Assembly: GCF_902498995.1 (NCBI RefSeq)
Contig: NZ_CABVLY010000041.1
Coordinates: 1-55,999, forward strand
Direction: 5' to 3'
Length of the DNA: 55,999 nucleotides
Origin: Burkholderia anthina
Lineage (GTDB): Bacteria > Pseudomonadota > Gammaproteobacteria > Burkholderiales > Burkholderiaceae
Under the pieces are notes generated by a model. That model saw nothing but the letters and a program-made list of their open reading frames with translations, made no database searches and was not told where the DNA came from. Below are positions 17,175 through 26,378 of this stretch, piece after piece (positions within the stretch are counted from its first letter, which is position 1; every line of letters begins with the position of its first letter). A program made the position numbers and the translations under genes.

Positions 17175-18284
17175 TCATTCGCTCCGCTCGCCGCTCAGCA
17201 GGTCCAGCTTCGGCAGGCTCTCCGGAGCGAGATCCCGGATGATTTCGTAGAAGTCGAGCGCGAGCAGCCGCTGCGCGCGCCGCAGCAGCAGCGGCGCCGG
17301 GTGGCTCGGCTCGTGCAGTTCGAAATAGCGGCACATCTTGTCGAGGCCGATGCGCACGTCGTCTCGGCTCGTGACCTCGGCATCGCGCCACGCCTGCCCG
17401 TTCGGCACCACCGCCGGCGCCGATGCGGCCTGCGCCGCCGGCGTCGAACCGTCCGGCGCGGCCGGCTGCTGCGCCGCCGGCGCGGGTTCGTGCACCGGCA
17501 CTTCACGGGCGATCCGTTGCAATGCCTTCTCCGTATCGCTCGCATCCGGCGACCATTCGCTGCCGAGCCGGTCGGTCACGTGCGCGCGGATCGCGTCCAG
17601 TGCGCGCAGCGCGGCACGCACGACATCGACCGGCACGCGGCCGTCGTCGCCCGCGGTCGACAGCGCGGCGACCAGGCTGCCGACGCCGCCTGCCGCCGGC
17701 CCGCCGGCTTCGTCGCGGCCGTCGAGCGCGCGTTCGGCATCGCGCACGCTCGGGCCGCCGTCGAACAGCGGCTGGCGCCGTGCCGCGCGCGCGCACTCGT
17801 GCGCGCCGGCGACATCGGCGAGCGCAGTCATCCGCGGTGTCGGGTCGGGTTCGCCGTCGGCGTCGAGGCGTGGATGAAGATCGTCCCACCAGCGCTCGAG
17901 CCAGCCCGCGACGACCGCGAGCCCGTCCGCGTAGCCGGGCATGCCGTGCTGCTCGGTCCAGCTGCGCGCGAGATACGCGGCGACGCGCAGGTCCTTCGTC
18001 CGTTCGCTCAGCACGAGTGCGAGACGCTCGACCGCGCGCCAGTCGGGCGTTTCCGCCGGAATCACGGTGTCGCCGTACTGCTGCTCGGCGCGCGGCGTCG
18101 CCCGCTGCTGAAGCTGCATGAACTCGGCGTCGTATTCGAGGTTCGCCCCGCACGGCGCATCGGGCGCGACCTCCGCGAGCAGCCGGCCGATCAGGTCGGC
18201 GCGCGGCGTCGCCGACAGGCCGGACGACGGCGAGGACGCGACGGCGGCGGCCAGCGCCGCCTGGCTGACGTCATTCGAATGCAT
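17175..18284 (-). CDS. tssA: T6SS assembly protein TssA (ImpA-N domain)
   Basis: 369 aa. The N-terminal ImpA domain (about 28-150) includes PCGANLEYDAEFMQLQ, RSWTEQHGMPGYADGLAVV and WWDDLHPRLDADGEPDP. A variable middle is rich in Ala/Pro/Gln (about 265-300). The C-terminal part (LDKMCRYFELHEPSHPAPLLLRRAQ) is the short TssA C-terminus containing the H-E-P-S-H-P-A motif. TssA primes and guides sheath assembly at the baseplate or distal end. It overlaps the end of the kinase gene by 14 bp and has no strong ribosome site of its own, so translation probably depends on the kinase. Confidence 0.94.
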   Translation of the reverse strand: MHSNDVSQAALAAAVASSPSSGLSATPRADLIGRLLAEVAPDAPCGANLEYDAEFMQLQQRATPRAEQQYGDTVIPAETPDWRAVERLALVLSERTKDLRVAAYLARSWTEQHGMPGYADGLAVVAGWLERWWDDLHPRLDADGEPDPTPRMTALADVAGAHECARAARRQPLFDGGPSVRDAERALDGRDEAGGPAAGGVGSLVAALSTAGDDGRVPVDVVRAALRALDAIRAHVTDRLGSEWSPDASDTEKALQRIAREVPVHEPAPAAQQPAAPDGSTPAAQAASAPAVVPNGQAWRDAEVTSRDDVRIGLDKMCRYFELHEPSHPAPLLLRRAQRLLALDFYEIIRDLAPESLPKLDLLSGERSE

Positions 18285-20676
18285 AGTCGATGTTGATCGG
18301 TTTGCTGCCGAAATCGATCGCCACGGTGCGGTGCAACGGCGGCAGGGAACCGTTGCGGATCTCGATCTGATAGACGCCCGGCGTCAGCGACACCGCGCGC
18401 AGCGGCGGGCTCGCGCCGCGTCGCGCGCCGTTCACGTACACGTCGCCCCACGGACGCACGTTGAAACGCACCTGGACGGTTTCCTGCTTCGGGGGCCGCT
18501 GCTCGGTGGCCTGTGCGTTGACCGCGGCGACCGCCGTGTCGGCGTCCGATGGCGATGCCGGGGCTGGCACCGGTGCCGTCGGCGGCGACGCGGCGGCTTC
18601 CGACGGCGGCACGTTGACGACGCGCTCGGACGCATCGAGGCTGCCGGCCGGCGCAATCGTCGAGCCGGAGCCGGCTTGCGGCGGCGTCGCGGTTGCGATG
18701 TCCGTGGCGGTCGTCGCAACCTGCGGCGCGGAGCCGGCCGCCACGGCGGCGGGCGTGCTGGCGGGTGTGGCGGCCAGCGACGGCGGCGGCACCTGTGCGG
18801 ACGATCCGGCCGGCAGGCTCGACGGCGGCACGACGATCGGCGTCGGGCCGTGCTGCGCGAGCGCCGTGTCCGACGCACCGGCCGAAGACGCAGCGCCCGC
18901 TTGCGGCTGGCTTGCGCCGGCTTCCGGTTCATTCGCGACTTTCGCGGGGGGCGACAGATAGGTGGTGGCGATGCCGACGACGATCAGCACCGCCAGCGCG
19001 CCACCGACGTAGGTCGGGATGCGCCGGTTGCCCGTCCGGGTGAACGACGGGCGGCGTGGCGTGCCGGCCGGAGGCGATGCGCCCGCCGGGGACGTCGACG
19101 TGGATGCACCAGCACCAGCAGCACCAGCAGCACCAGCAGCACCAGCAATCGGCCCCACCGTTCCACTCGGGTTCCCGATATCCGTTGCATCGCGCTGCCC
19201 GATGCCCGCCCCGGCGCTTGCCGATCGCATGCCGGTGTCGTCGTGCGCTTCGGTCTTCGAAGCCGACCGTGCATCCCGCGGTGCGTCCTGTGCGCGTTCC
19301 GCCTCGGCTTCACGTCCGTCGGAGCGCGCTGTTTTCGCGGAAGCCGGCGACGTTTGCGATACGGACGAAGAAGCGGACGAAACGGATAGCGCGCCCGCTG
19401 CTGATCCCACGGCGGCAGCCGTCTTCGCCGCCGAAGGCACGCTGTCTTCCGGCTTGTCTCCAGCGGCATCGGGCGCGGCAGACTGCGTGTCCGATGTATT
19501 CGACCGACCTTCCGGCTGCCCGGGCTGCGCCCCTCGCACATCAGCGGTTGCGTTTCCCGACGCCGTCCCGCCTTCACCAACCGACGCCGACGCCTTCGTC
19601 GCGGCAGCGGCAGCGGGAGTGAGAGCGGCAGCGGCCCCCGAACCCCCGGCAGCCACCTTCCCCTCCCCACTGTCCCCCGCATCCCCGGCCGGCGTCACAA
19701 CCGCCGCGCCATACCCGCCGCCCGTCCGGTCGAGATCACGCAACCCGAGTTCCGCCGCGAACGCCGCGACCGACTCCGGCCGATCCGGGATCCGCAACTG
19801 CAGCGCATGATCGATCGCCGCGAGAAACGCCGGGCTGTATACCTCGCCGGCCGGCAACTCGCGCGACGCGAGTGGCCGGTACGTGTCCTTGATGCTGCGC
19901 ACGACGGCCGCCGGCGGCAGTTCGCCGGTGATCATCGCGTGCATCACCGCGCCGAGCGCATAGAGATCCGTCCACGGCCCCTGGCTGAATGCGGGATCGT
20001 CGGTGTACTGCTCGATCGGTGCGTAGCCGGGCTTGATCATCATCGCGCCGTCGTCGACGAGATCGCCGATCCGTTTGCGCGCCGCGCCGAAGTCGAGCAG
20101 GATCGCGCTGCCGTTCGGGCGGATCAGCACGTTGTCGAGCGCGACGTCGCGATGAAAGCACTGCGCGCGATGCAGCGTGTCGAGCGCACCGAGCAGCGCG
20201 CCGACGATGCCGCGCAATTGCGTCTCGCTCATCCGCATGCCGCTGTCGAGCAGTTGCTTGAGCGTGCGCCCCTCGTAGAACGGCATCACCATGTACGCGG
20301 TGCCGTGGCTCTCCCAGAAATGCAGCACCTTGACGAGCCCCGGGTGGTCGAATTGCGCCAGCAGGCGCGCCTCGTTGAGGAACGCGCCGCGTCCCGCGTC
20401 GAACGCCTGCGCGAACCGCTCGGAGCGCAGCGACACCGTGTAGTCGCCGCCGCGCGTCGCGAGCATCGACGGCATGTACTCCTTGATCGCGACCGCGCGC
20501 CGCAACGTGCGGTCGAAAGCGCGATAGACGATCCCGAAACCGCCGATGCCCAGCACCTCGTCGAGCTGCAGCTCGCCCAGGCGATGACCGAGCGGCAGCG
20601 GCCGCACCGTGAATTCCGGCGCGTCGCCGCGGGTCGCCGTGTCGTGCTCGTTGTCTCTCGATACAGGGTCCTTCAT
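18271..20676 (-). CDS. membrane-anchored Ser/Thr protein kinase of the T6SS (PpkA-like) with C-terminal PEGA-like domain
   Basis: 801 aa. The kinase domain (about 38-310) has the glycine loop GIGGFGIVY (43-51), K65 in AIKEY, E102, HRDVALDN (175-182) and DFG (195-197), all intact, so it should be active. A long Ala/Ser/Pro-rich linker (about 320-550) is probably disordered, and a single membrane helix (PTYVGGALAVLIVVGIATTYL) lies near 552-573. The last about 70 residues look like a PEGA domain (VRPWGDVYVNGARRGASPP, then TPGVYQIEIRNG), which would face the periplasm. The start is the ATG with GAGGT upstream. In P. aeruginosa PpkA phosphorylates Fha to switch on the T6SS; the FHA protein at 29343 is the likely substrate. 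Confidence 0.92.
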   Translation of the reverse strand: MKDPVSRDNEHDTATRGDAPEFTVRPLPLGHRLGELQLDEVLGIGGFGIVYRAFDRTLRRAVAIKEYMPSMLATRGGDYTVSLRSERFAQAFDAGRGAFLNEARLLAQFDHPGLVKVLHFWESHGTAYMVMPFYEGRTLKQLLDSGMRMSETQLRGIVGALLGALDTLHRAQCFHRDVALDNVLIRPNGSAILLDFGAARKRIGDLVDDGAMMIKPGYAPIEQYTDDPAFSQGPWTDLYALGAVMHAMITGELPPAAVVRSIKDTYRPLASRELPAGEVYSPAFLAAIDHALQLRIPDRPESVAAFAAELGLRDLDRTGGGYGAAVVTPAGDAGDSGEGKVAAGGSGAAAALTPAAAAATKASASVGEGGTASGNATADVRGAQPGQPEGRSNTSDTQSAAPDAAGDKPEDSVPSAAKTAAAVGSAAGALSVSSASSSVSQTSPASAKTARSDGREAEAERAQDAPRDARSASKTEAHDDTGMRSASAGAGIGQRDATDIGNPSGTVGPIAGAAGAAGAAGAGASTSTSPAGASPPAGTPRRPSFTRTGNRRIPTYVGGALAVLIVVGIATTYLSPPAKVANEPEAGASQPQAGAASSAGASDTALAQHGPTPIVVPPSSLPAGSSAQVPPPSLAATPASTPAAVAAGSAPQVATTATDIATATPPQAGSGSTIAPAGSLDASERVVNVPPSEAAASPPTAPVPAPASPSDADTAVAAVNAQATEQRPPKQETVQVRFNVRPWGDVYVNGARRGASPPLRAVSLTPGVYQIEIRNGSLPPLHRTVAIDFGSKPINIDYAFE
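19113..19148. repeat. 9-bp tandem repeat, four copies, inside the kinase linker
   Basis: The unit CACCAGCAG is repeated three times, with a fourth copy differing at its last base; a shortened 6-bp unit precedes them at 19107. It encodes a Gly-Ala-Ala run in the disordered linker of the kinase. Because the unit is a multiple of three, copy-number change would lengthen or shorten the linker without breaking the frame. Confidence 0.85.
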
Positions 20677-20735
20677 GTCTACCTCGCGATACCGCATCCG
20701 TGTTGCCTGTGTTGCCTGCCGTCGAGCGCCGGCCG

Positions 20736-21416
20736 TCAGCCGTCGCCGAACAGCGTCAGGAACAGCGCGTTGTCGGGCGCGCCCGTATGCGCATGCGTGC
20801 GCAACGGAGATCCATCGGCACGATTGGTCCACCAGAAGCTCGTCCCGCCGTGCGGATCGAAATAGCCCGACAGGCCGGGCCATGCGGCGAGCGCTGGCCG
20901 CTGCGGCAGCGTCGCCGGCAGGCCGTCGACGCGTTCCGCCGGCGGCGCGCCGCCCGCCGCGAGCCGCACGCGATCGAGCGTCTGCTCGAGATCGACCGGC
21001 GCGCGCGCATGCCGGATCGCGTCGAGCAGTGCATGGCCGATCTGCCAGTAGAACGCGTCGGCGGCATCCGGCAGCCCGTTCCAGTAGTCGGCCGCCGGCA
21101 TCGGCAGCGTGACGATCACCGGGTAGTAGCGTCCGACACGGTCGCAGCTCGGGGCCAGGCAGCCGGCCTGCACGCATGCCGCACCGGCGCCCGCCGGGAT
21201 CAGGAAATTCCAGACCGGCGCGACCGTGTAGTGGCGCGCGATCTCGTCCGGGCCGCGCTGGCGCATCGCGGCCATTCCCTGCTGAAGCCAGCGTTCCCAC
21301 CAGAGCGCGAGCGCATGCGGCAGCCGGCTGTTCACGAAGTCGCCGGCGCCGGGAATCTTTCCGTACCAGGCCGGGGCGTCGCCGTCGGCGCGCGTGAGCG
21401 GCGGGATGCGGCTCAT
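20736..21416 (-). CDS. tagF: T6SS-associated protein TagF (ImpM)
   Basis: 226 aa. TagF features are WYGKIPGAGDFVNSRLP near the start, LWWERWLQQGMAAM, WNFLIPAGAGA, RVGRYYPVIVTLP and the C-terminal GTSFWWT. The start is the ATG in the ATGA overlap with tssM. TagF is a post-translational repressor of T6SS assembly in Pseudomonas and Serratia, and is fused to the PppA phosphatase in Agrobacterium. Here it stands alone, with only the single domain. It ends 59 bp before the kinase gene. Confidence 0.94.
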   Translation of the reverse strand: MSRIPPLTRADGDAPAWYGKIPGAGDFVNSRLPHALALWWERWLQQGMAAMRQRGPDEIARHYTVAPVWNFLIPAGAGAACVQAGCLAPSCDRVGRYYPVIVTLPMPAADYWNGLPDAADAFYWQIGHALLDAIRHARAPVDLEQTLDRVRLAAGGAPPAERVDGLPATLPQRPALAAWPGLSGYFDPHGGTSFWWTNRADGSPLRTHAHTGAPDNALFLTLFGDG

Positions 21417-24400
21417 TGCTTCGGAGGGCATGTAAAGGACTCCATCTGGGGCAGCCTGAACGGATTGCGGACACTGCCGGCATTCACCTGCAGCACGAGC
21501 GGTTTGCCGTCGACCGTGAAGCGGGCGATCATCTGGTCCGAGCCGCGCCCGGCCGACACGGCCGCGCGGTCGAACAGCCGGTGCAGCGCCCACGGCCCGT
21601 CGGTGGTGAAGCCGTCGCTCGCGCCGGCTTGCCCCGACACCTGCAGCCGCACCTGGTTGCTGCCGCGCGGGCCCGGCCAGTCCACCGCGCTCTGCACGAG
21701 CGGGCCGTGCGCATAGCGGACGATCTGGCCGTCGACGTCGAGCACCATCTCCGTGATCGACGGGTCCATTTCGAGCGGCTGGATCTGCACCTTCAGCTGC
21801 GCCGTGCGCGCGCCGCCGCCGAAATAGACGTCGCGGATCACCGCGGCCTTCTCGAACGACGACAGCATCGCCGCCGCGGCCGGATCGGCATCCGCATTGC
21901 GGTTCGCGAAACGCCACGGGTGCGACGTCGTATCGACGATCGACTGCAGGTTCTTCTGGAAGAAATCGTCCATCAGGCCGCCCGGCGCGAACATCTGCGC
22001 AAAATCCGCCGGCGCGACGTCGCGCGACGCGCCGCGCGCGAACGGATAACGGCCCGCGATCGCCTGCCGGCAGAAATCGCCGACGTTCGCGCCGGCCCGC
22101 TGGGCGACGCTGCGCTGCTCGACGGTCGCGACACTGCCGTTCGCGACGTTCGACAGGTCGTCCAGCACGTCGCGGAACGGCGTGGGCAGCCGCCCGGCCT
22201 GGGCGCGCAGACGCGCGGGCGCGTCGGACGGCGGCGGCTGTGCGCCGCTGCGCAATGCGTCATCGGTGGCCGTCAGGTACGTATAGAGCGCGTCGATCGA
22301 CTTCAGCACCGCATCGAACGCCTGCGCCTGGTCGCCGCTGCCCGGCGCGAACGCGCGCAGCCCGGCGAAGTGACTGTCGACCACCTGCTCGGGGCTCGCG
22401 GGCGCCGCCGCGGACGGATTCGCGTCGCTCGCGCCCTGCCCGGCGAAGATCTGCGACAACGAGTTGCGCGCCTCGTCGACCTTGTCCTGTGCGCGCGACG
22501 CGAGATTGGGCGCGCCGCCCGGCGCATCGCCGAGCGCCGTATCGCGTGCGAGCGCAACCATCAGCCGTGTGAGCGGCGAATCCGCCGACGACAGCGCACG
22601 CGCGACCTGGATGCTCTGCGCGAGCGTCGCCGTGTGCTGCAGCTTGATGTCGGCAAGATAGTCGTCCCAGATCTTCAGGTAGTCGTTCAGGTACAGCTGG
22701 CGGATGTCGCGCGCCCACGCGCCGGCGTCGTTCGGCCCGGGAATCTCGGACAGCCCGAGGTTCAGCACCCACACTTCTTCGCGCCCGTACGTGTCGACTT
22801 CGCCGGCGAGGCGCGGCGAGAACACGTTGCGATAGCCGTTGCGCGTATACAGGCCCGGCACGCCTTCCGACAGCGGCTTGCCGCTCTGCCGGCGAAACAC
22901 CAGCGACGCATCCGGCCCGACCGCGCGCGCGACGCTGAAGTCGAACGCGGACGTTGCCGGCCGCAGCGTGCGCGTGAGCTGGCGGTACAGCCGCTGCGAA
23001 AACGGCACCTGCCGCAGCCGGTCGCGCACGTCGGCCACGAGCCGCTCGTTCATCGGATACGGCGACACCGCCACCCGGTTGCCGAACAGCGCGGCGAGAT
23101 GCGCGCGCAGCGCCGAGCGTTCGGCCGGCGAGAAATCGGGCGGCAGCGCGCGCTCCATCTCCAGATCGACGACGGCCTGCACGAACGCGGGATCGTAGTG
23201 CGCGCTGTCGTACAGCATCAGGTACGCCTTCAGCGCCGCATACGCGTAGTCGGTTTCGTCCGGCCGCGCGTCGCGCAGCGCGGCCTCCATCCGGCTCGCG
23301 GCGATCGGCAGCAGCACGTCCTCGAGCGCGCGCCGGTATACGGCGTCGACGGCCTCGTCGATCTTCTCGCCCTGAAAGAGCCCCCAGCGATACGCGAGCG
23401 GCGGATGCGCGCGATCGACGCCGCCGGCGTTCGCGAGCCCGCCGAGCGCGTCGAGCACGGGCAGCAGCCGCGCGATGTCGGACGCATCGGAGAATGTCGC
23501 GCCGGCGATCTGCGAATCGACCGCGGGCACACGCTGCGCGATCCGGTCGAGATACGCGCGATTGTTCGCGTAGCTGCGCAGCCACGCGGCCAGCGCCGCC
23601 ACGCACACGATCGCGAGCAGCGCGTAGCCGGCGATCTGCAGCACGCGCCGTTTCTGATGCCAGCGCAGGTCGCTGCCGGCGAGCGCGGCCTCGCGGAAGA
23701 TGTGTTCCTGCAGCAGCGACTTCAGGAAGAAGCTGCGCCCGGTCGAGCCGACCTGGGCAACCGGCGGCACGCCCTCGATCTTCAGGAAGCGCTTGATGCC
23801 GCTCATCACGCGGTCGAACGCCGTGCCTTCCTGCGTGCCGCTCGTCAGGTACACGCCGCGCAGCATCGGCATCGGCTCGAAGCTCGATACGGAGAACACT
23901 TCGGCGACGAACTGGCCCAGCATGTCCTGCAGATCGGCGATCTGCTGCGGCAGCAGATACGCCATCTCGCGCTGGCGTGCATCGGTCTGCGTCGCGAGCA
24001 GCTCGGGCAGCCCGTCGTTCAGCCGCTGGTGCAGCAGCCGGTATTCGCGGTCGAACGCGGCGCGCAAGTCGAAGCCTGGCGCCTCGCTCTGCGCGAGCGG
24101 GAACGTGAAGCCCCATACCTGCGCGCATTCCGCGCGGCCGAAGCCGCCGAAATACTCGGTGAAGCCGGCCAGCAGGTCGGCCTTCGTCACGAGCAGGTAG
24201 ACGGGGAAGCGGATGCCGAGCTGCGCGCGCAGTTCGAGCAGCCGCTTGCGCAGAACCATCGCGTGCTGCGTGCGCTCGGCCTCCGACGCGCCGACCAGAT
24301 CGGCGACGCTGATCGTCAGCATCGCGCCGTTCAGCGGCTGGCGCGTGCGGTACTTCTTCAGCAGCTCGACGAAGCCCTTCCACTCGGCTTCGTCCAGCGC

Positions 24401-25042
24401 GCGGTTGCCTTCGTGCGTCGTATAGCGGCCGGCCGTGTCGATCAGCACCGCGTCGTTCGTGAACCACCAGTCGCAGTGCCGGGTGCCGCCCACGCCGCGA
24501 ATTGCGGCCCGGCCGAACTGCTCGGCGAGCGGAAAACTGAGCCCCGAATTGACCAGCGCGGTCGTCTTGCCCGAGCCCGGCGCACCGATGAACACGTACC
24601 ACGGCAGCTGATACAGATACTGGCGCGACATCCGGTCGAACCAGTGCGCCAGCCCCTTGCGCGCGGTATCGGCCTGCCCGAAGCGGACTTTCTTCAGCAA
24701 TGTCGCGGCCTCGTCGAAGCGGCTGCGCAACTCGTCGAGCTGCGCCTTCGCCGGATCGTCGGCGGTGGCCGGACCGGGCGCGGCTTCGCGCAACTGGTTC
24801 AGCAACTGGGCGTTCAGGCGGCTCGCGCGCCAGCTTCGCCACGCCACGCGTGCGCCCCACGCGACGAACAGCGCCGCGATCGTCACGCCGCGCGCCCAGC
24901 CGCTCTCGAGCGGCCGGACGTCGGCGAACGCGAACAGCGGCCCGGCGAGCCACACGAAGCAGGCGAGCACGACGAGACCGGCGAAGGTCCAGATCTCCCG
25001 CGACGGCAACGGCCGGACGAAACGCGCGACAGCCTGGTTCAT
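21413..25042 (-). CDS. tssM: T6SS inner-membrane complex protein TssM (IcmF)
   Basis: 1209 aa. Two membrane helices lie near 19-40 and 51-68, and a third near 465-487. The cytoplasmic loop has an intact Walker A (GAPGSGKT, near 154) followed by TALVNSGLSFPL, and further NTPase elements DTAGRY and VTKADLLAGF, so this TssM is the NTP-binding type. The large C-terminal periplasmic part contacts TssJ. TssM, TssL and TssJ form the trans-envelope complex. It starts 1 bp after tssL and overlaps tagF by ATGA. Confidence 0.97.
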   Translation of the reverse strand: MNQAVARFVRPLPSREIWTFAGLVVLACFVWLAGPLFAFADVRPLESGWARGVTIAALFVAWGARVAWRSWRASRLNAQLLNQLREAAPGPATADDPAKAQLDELRSRFDEAATLLKKVRFGQADTARKGLAHWFDRMSRQYLYQLPWYVFIGAPGSGKTTALVNSGLSFPLAEQFGRAAIRGVGGTRHCDWWFTNDAVLIDTAGRYTTHEGNRALDEAEWKGFVELLKKYRTRQPLNGAMLTISVADLVGASEAERTQHAMVLRKRLLELRAQLGIRFPVYLLVTKADLLAGFTEYFGGFGRAECAQVWGFTFPLAQSEAPGFDLRAAFDREYRLLHQRLNDGLPELLATQTDARQREMAYLLPQQIADLQDMLGQFVAEVFSVSSFEPMPMLRGVYLTSGTQEGTAFDRVMSGIKRFLKIEGVPPVAQVGSTGRSFFLKSLLQEHIFREAALAGSDLRWHQKRRVLQIAGYALLAIVCVAALAAWLRSYANNRAYLDRIAQRVPAVDSQIAGATFSDASDIARLLPVLDALGGLANAGGVDRAHPPLAYRWGLFQGEKIDEAVDAVYRRALEDVLLPIAASRMEAALRDARPDETDYAYAALKAYLMLYDSAHYDPAFVQAVVDLEMERALPPDFSPAERSALRAHLAALFGNRVAVSPYPMNERLVADVRDRLRQVPFSQRLYRQLTRTLRPATSAFDFSVARAVGPDASLVFRRQSGKPLSEGVPGLYTRNGYRNVFSPRLAGEVDTYGREEVWVLNLGLSEIPGPNDAGAWARDIRQLYLNDYLKIWDDYLADIKLQHTATLAQSIQVARALSSADSPLTRLMVALARDTALGDAPGGAPNLASRAQDKVDEARNSLSQIFAGQGASDANPSAAAPASPEQVVDSHFAGLRAFAPGSGDQAQAFDAVLKSIDALYTYLTATDDALRSGAQPPPSDAPARLRAQAGRLPTPFRDVLDDLSNVANGSVATVEQRSVAQRAGANVGDFCRQAIAGRYPFARGASRDVAPADFAQMFAPGGLMDDFFQKNLQSIVDTTSHPWRFANRNADADPAAAAMLSSFEKAAVIRDVYFGGGARTAQLKVQIQPLEMDPSITEMVLDVDGQIVRYAHGPLVQSAVDWPGPRGSNQVRLQVSGQAGASDGFTTDGPWALHRLFDRAAVSAGRGSDQMIARFTVDGKPLVLQVNAGSVRNPFRLPQMESFTCPPKQ

Positions 25043-25043
25043 G

Positions 25044-26363
25044 TCAATGCGCTCCCGGCGTGGCGCCGACGGCGGCGCTGCCGGGCGCCGGCAGCAGCGT
25101 GATCTCGACGCGCCGGTTCAGCGCGCGGTTCGCGGGCGTATCGTTCGGCGCGACCGGATCGAGCGTGCCGCGCCCCTCGGCCGCGAGCCGCTCCGGATGG
25201 TCGAGGCGCGCGGCGAGCATGCTGCGCACGGCCTCCGCGCGTTCGCGCGACAGATCCCAGTTCGACGCGAAGCGTGCCGTATGCACCGGCGTGTCGTCGG
25301 TATAGCCGGTCACGCGCACGTTGCCGGGCACCTGGTTCAGCGCATCCGCGACCCGCGCGAGCACCGGCGCGTAACGATCGATCACCGACGTCGAACCGGA
25401 CTTGAACAGCCCGTCGCCGCGCAGCACGATCACGCTGCGATCGGCGTCGTCGCGCACCGACACGAGGCCGGCCGCGATCTCGGGCGCGAGGAACTTCGCG
25501 ATGCGCGGCGCCGGTGCCGGGCGCGGCGGCGCCTGCGCGGGCTGCAGCTTCGGCACGTGCAGCGCGTCGATCGACGCGAACAACTGATCCGAATGTCCGG
25601 CCAGCGCGATGCGCAACCCGACGAACACGCCGAACCCGATCAGCAGCGCGAGCGCCACGCACACCCACAGCGGCACGACGAAGCGGCGCGACACGTCGCG
25701 CGTGACGACGTCGCGCCAGTGCGGCGACAGCGCGGGATCGAATTCGCCGCGCACCGACCGGATCGTGTGGGCCAGCTTGCGGCGCAGCGCGTCGAGCTCC
25801 GCGTGGCCGTTGTCGAGCACCCGATAGCGGCCCTCGAAGCCGAGCGCGAGACAGAAATACAGCAGCTCCAGCAGGTCGAGGTGCTGGCGCGGCTGCTGGG
25901 ACAGGCGTTCGAGCAGGTGGAAGAACTTCTCGCCGCCCCAGGTTTCGTTGTGGAACGACACGAGCAGGCTGTGGGACGACCACACGCTGCCGCCCCACGG
26001 CGTCAGCGCGGCCGCTTCGTCGAGCGCCGTGCACAGGCAGTAGCGCGCGCCGATGATCGCCTCCGACGGCACGCCGGCTTCCTGCGCGCGCGCCTCGAAC
26101 TGGCGGATCTCGACGACGAGGTGCTCGCGCAGCCACGCCGGATTCGGATGATGGACGGTCGAACGGATCTGCGGCACGAGATTGAGCAGCGGGTTCGCGG
26201 CCGCGACGAGCGGATTTGTGCCGCTCGCGGCCCAGCGGCCGGGCCGCGGCTGCTGCGCCGTCGGCCCGGCCGCGCCGGACGCGGCGGCCGGATGCGTGCC
26301 GCCCGGATTCGGCGGCACGAATCCGCCGGCGCCGGCGGAGATCGAATCGGAGGAAGAATTCAT
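25044..26363 (-). CDS. tssL: T6SS inner-membrane protein TssL with C-terminal OmpA domain
   Basis: 439 aa. The DotU/IcmH domain (about 50-220) contains ANPLLNLVPQIR, ARYCLCTALDEAA and WGGEKFFHLLERL. One membrane helix (PLWVCVALALLIGFGVFVGL) lies near 225-250. The C-terminus (about 300-425) is an OmpA/MotB peptidoglycan-binding domain (VRVTGYTDDTP, SNWDLSRERAEAV, NRALNRRVEITLLP). This is the 'evolved' TssL form that anchors the membrane complex to the cell wall without a separate TagL. The first 50 residues are Gly/Pro/Ala-rich. It begins 15 bp after tssK. Confidence 0.96.
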   Translation of the reverse strand: MNSSSDSISAGAGGFVPPNPGGTHPAAASGAAGPTAQQPRPGRWAASGTNPLVAAANPLLNLVPQIRSTVHHPNPAWLREHLVVEIRQFEARAQEAGVPSEAIIGARYCLCTALDEAAALTPWGGSVWSSHSLLVSFHNETWGGEKFFHLLERLSQQPRQHLDLLELLYFCLALGFEGRYRVLDNGHAELDALRRKLAHTIRSVRGEFDPALSPHWRDVVTRDVSRRFVVPLWVCVALALLIGFGVFVGLRIALAGHSDQLFASIDALHVPKLQPAQAPPRPAPAPRIAKFLAPEIAAGLVSVRDDADRSVIVLRGDGLFKSGSTSVIDRYAPVLARVADALNQVPGNVRVTGYTDDTPVHTARFASNWDLSRERAEAVRSMLAARLDHPERLAAEGRGTLDPVAPNDTPANRALNRRVEITLLPAPGSAAVGATPGAH

Positions 26364-26378
26364 CGCGCTGCCCCGCCC

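Noticed and set aside
21416..25102. 1228-codon open frame antisense to tssM, and similar long frames opposite rhs, vgrG/clpV, tssF and hrcV
   Set aside because: High GC with G/C third positions leaves the opposite strand free of stops. The translations are Arg/Ala/Gly/His-rich with no domain, while the other strand has clear conserved T6SS/T3SS proteins.
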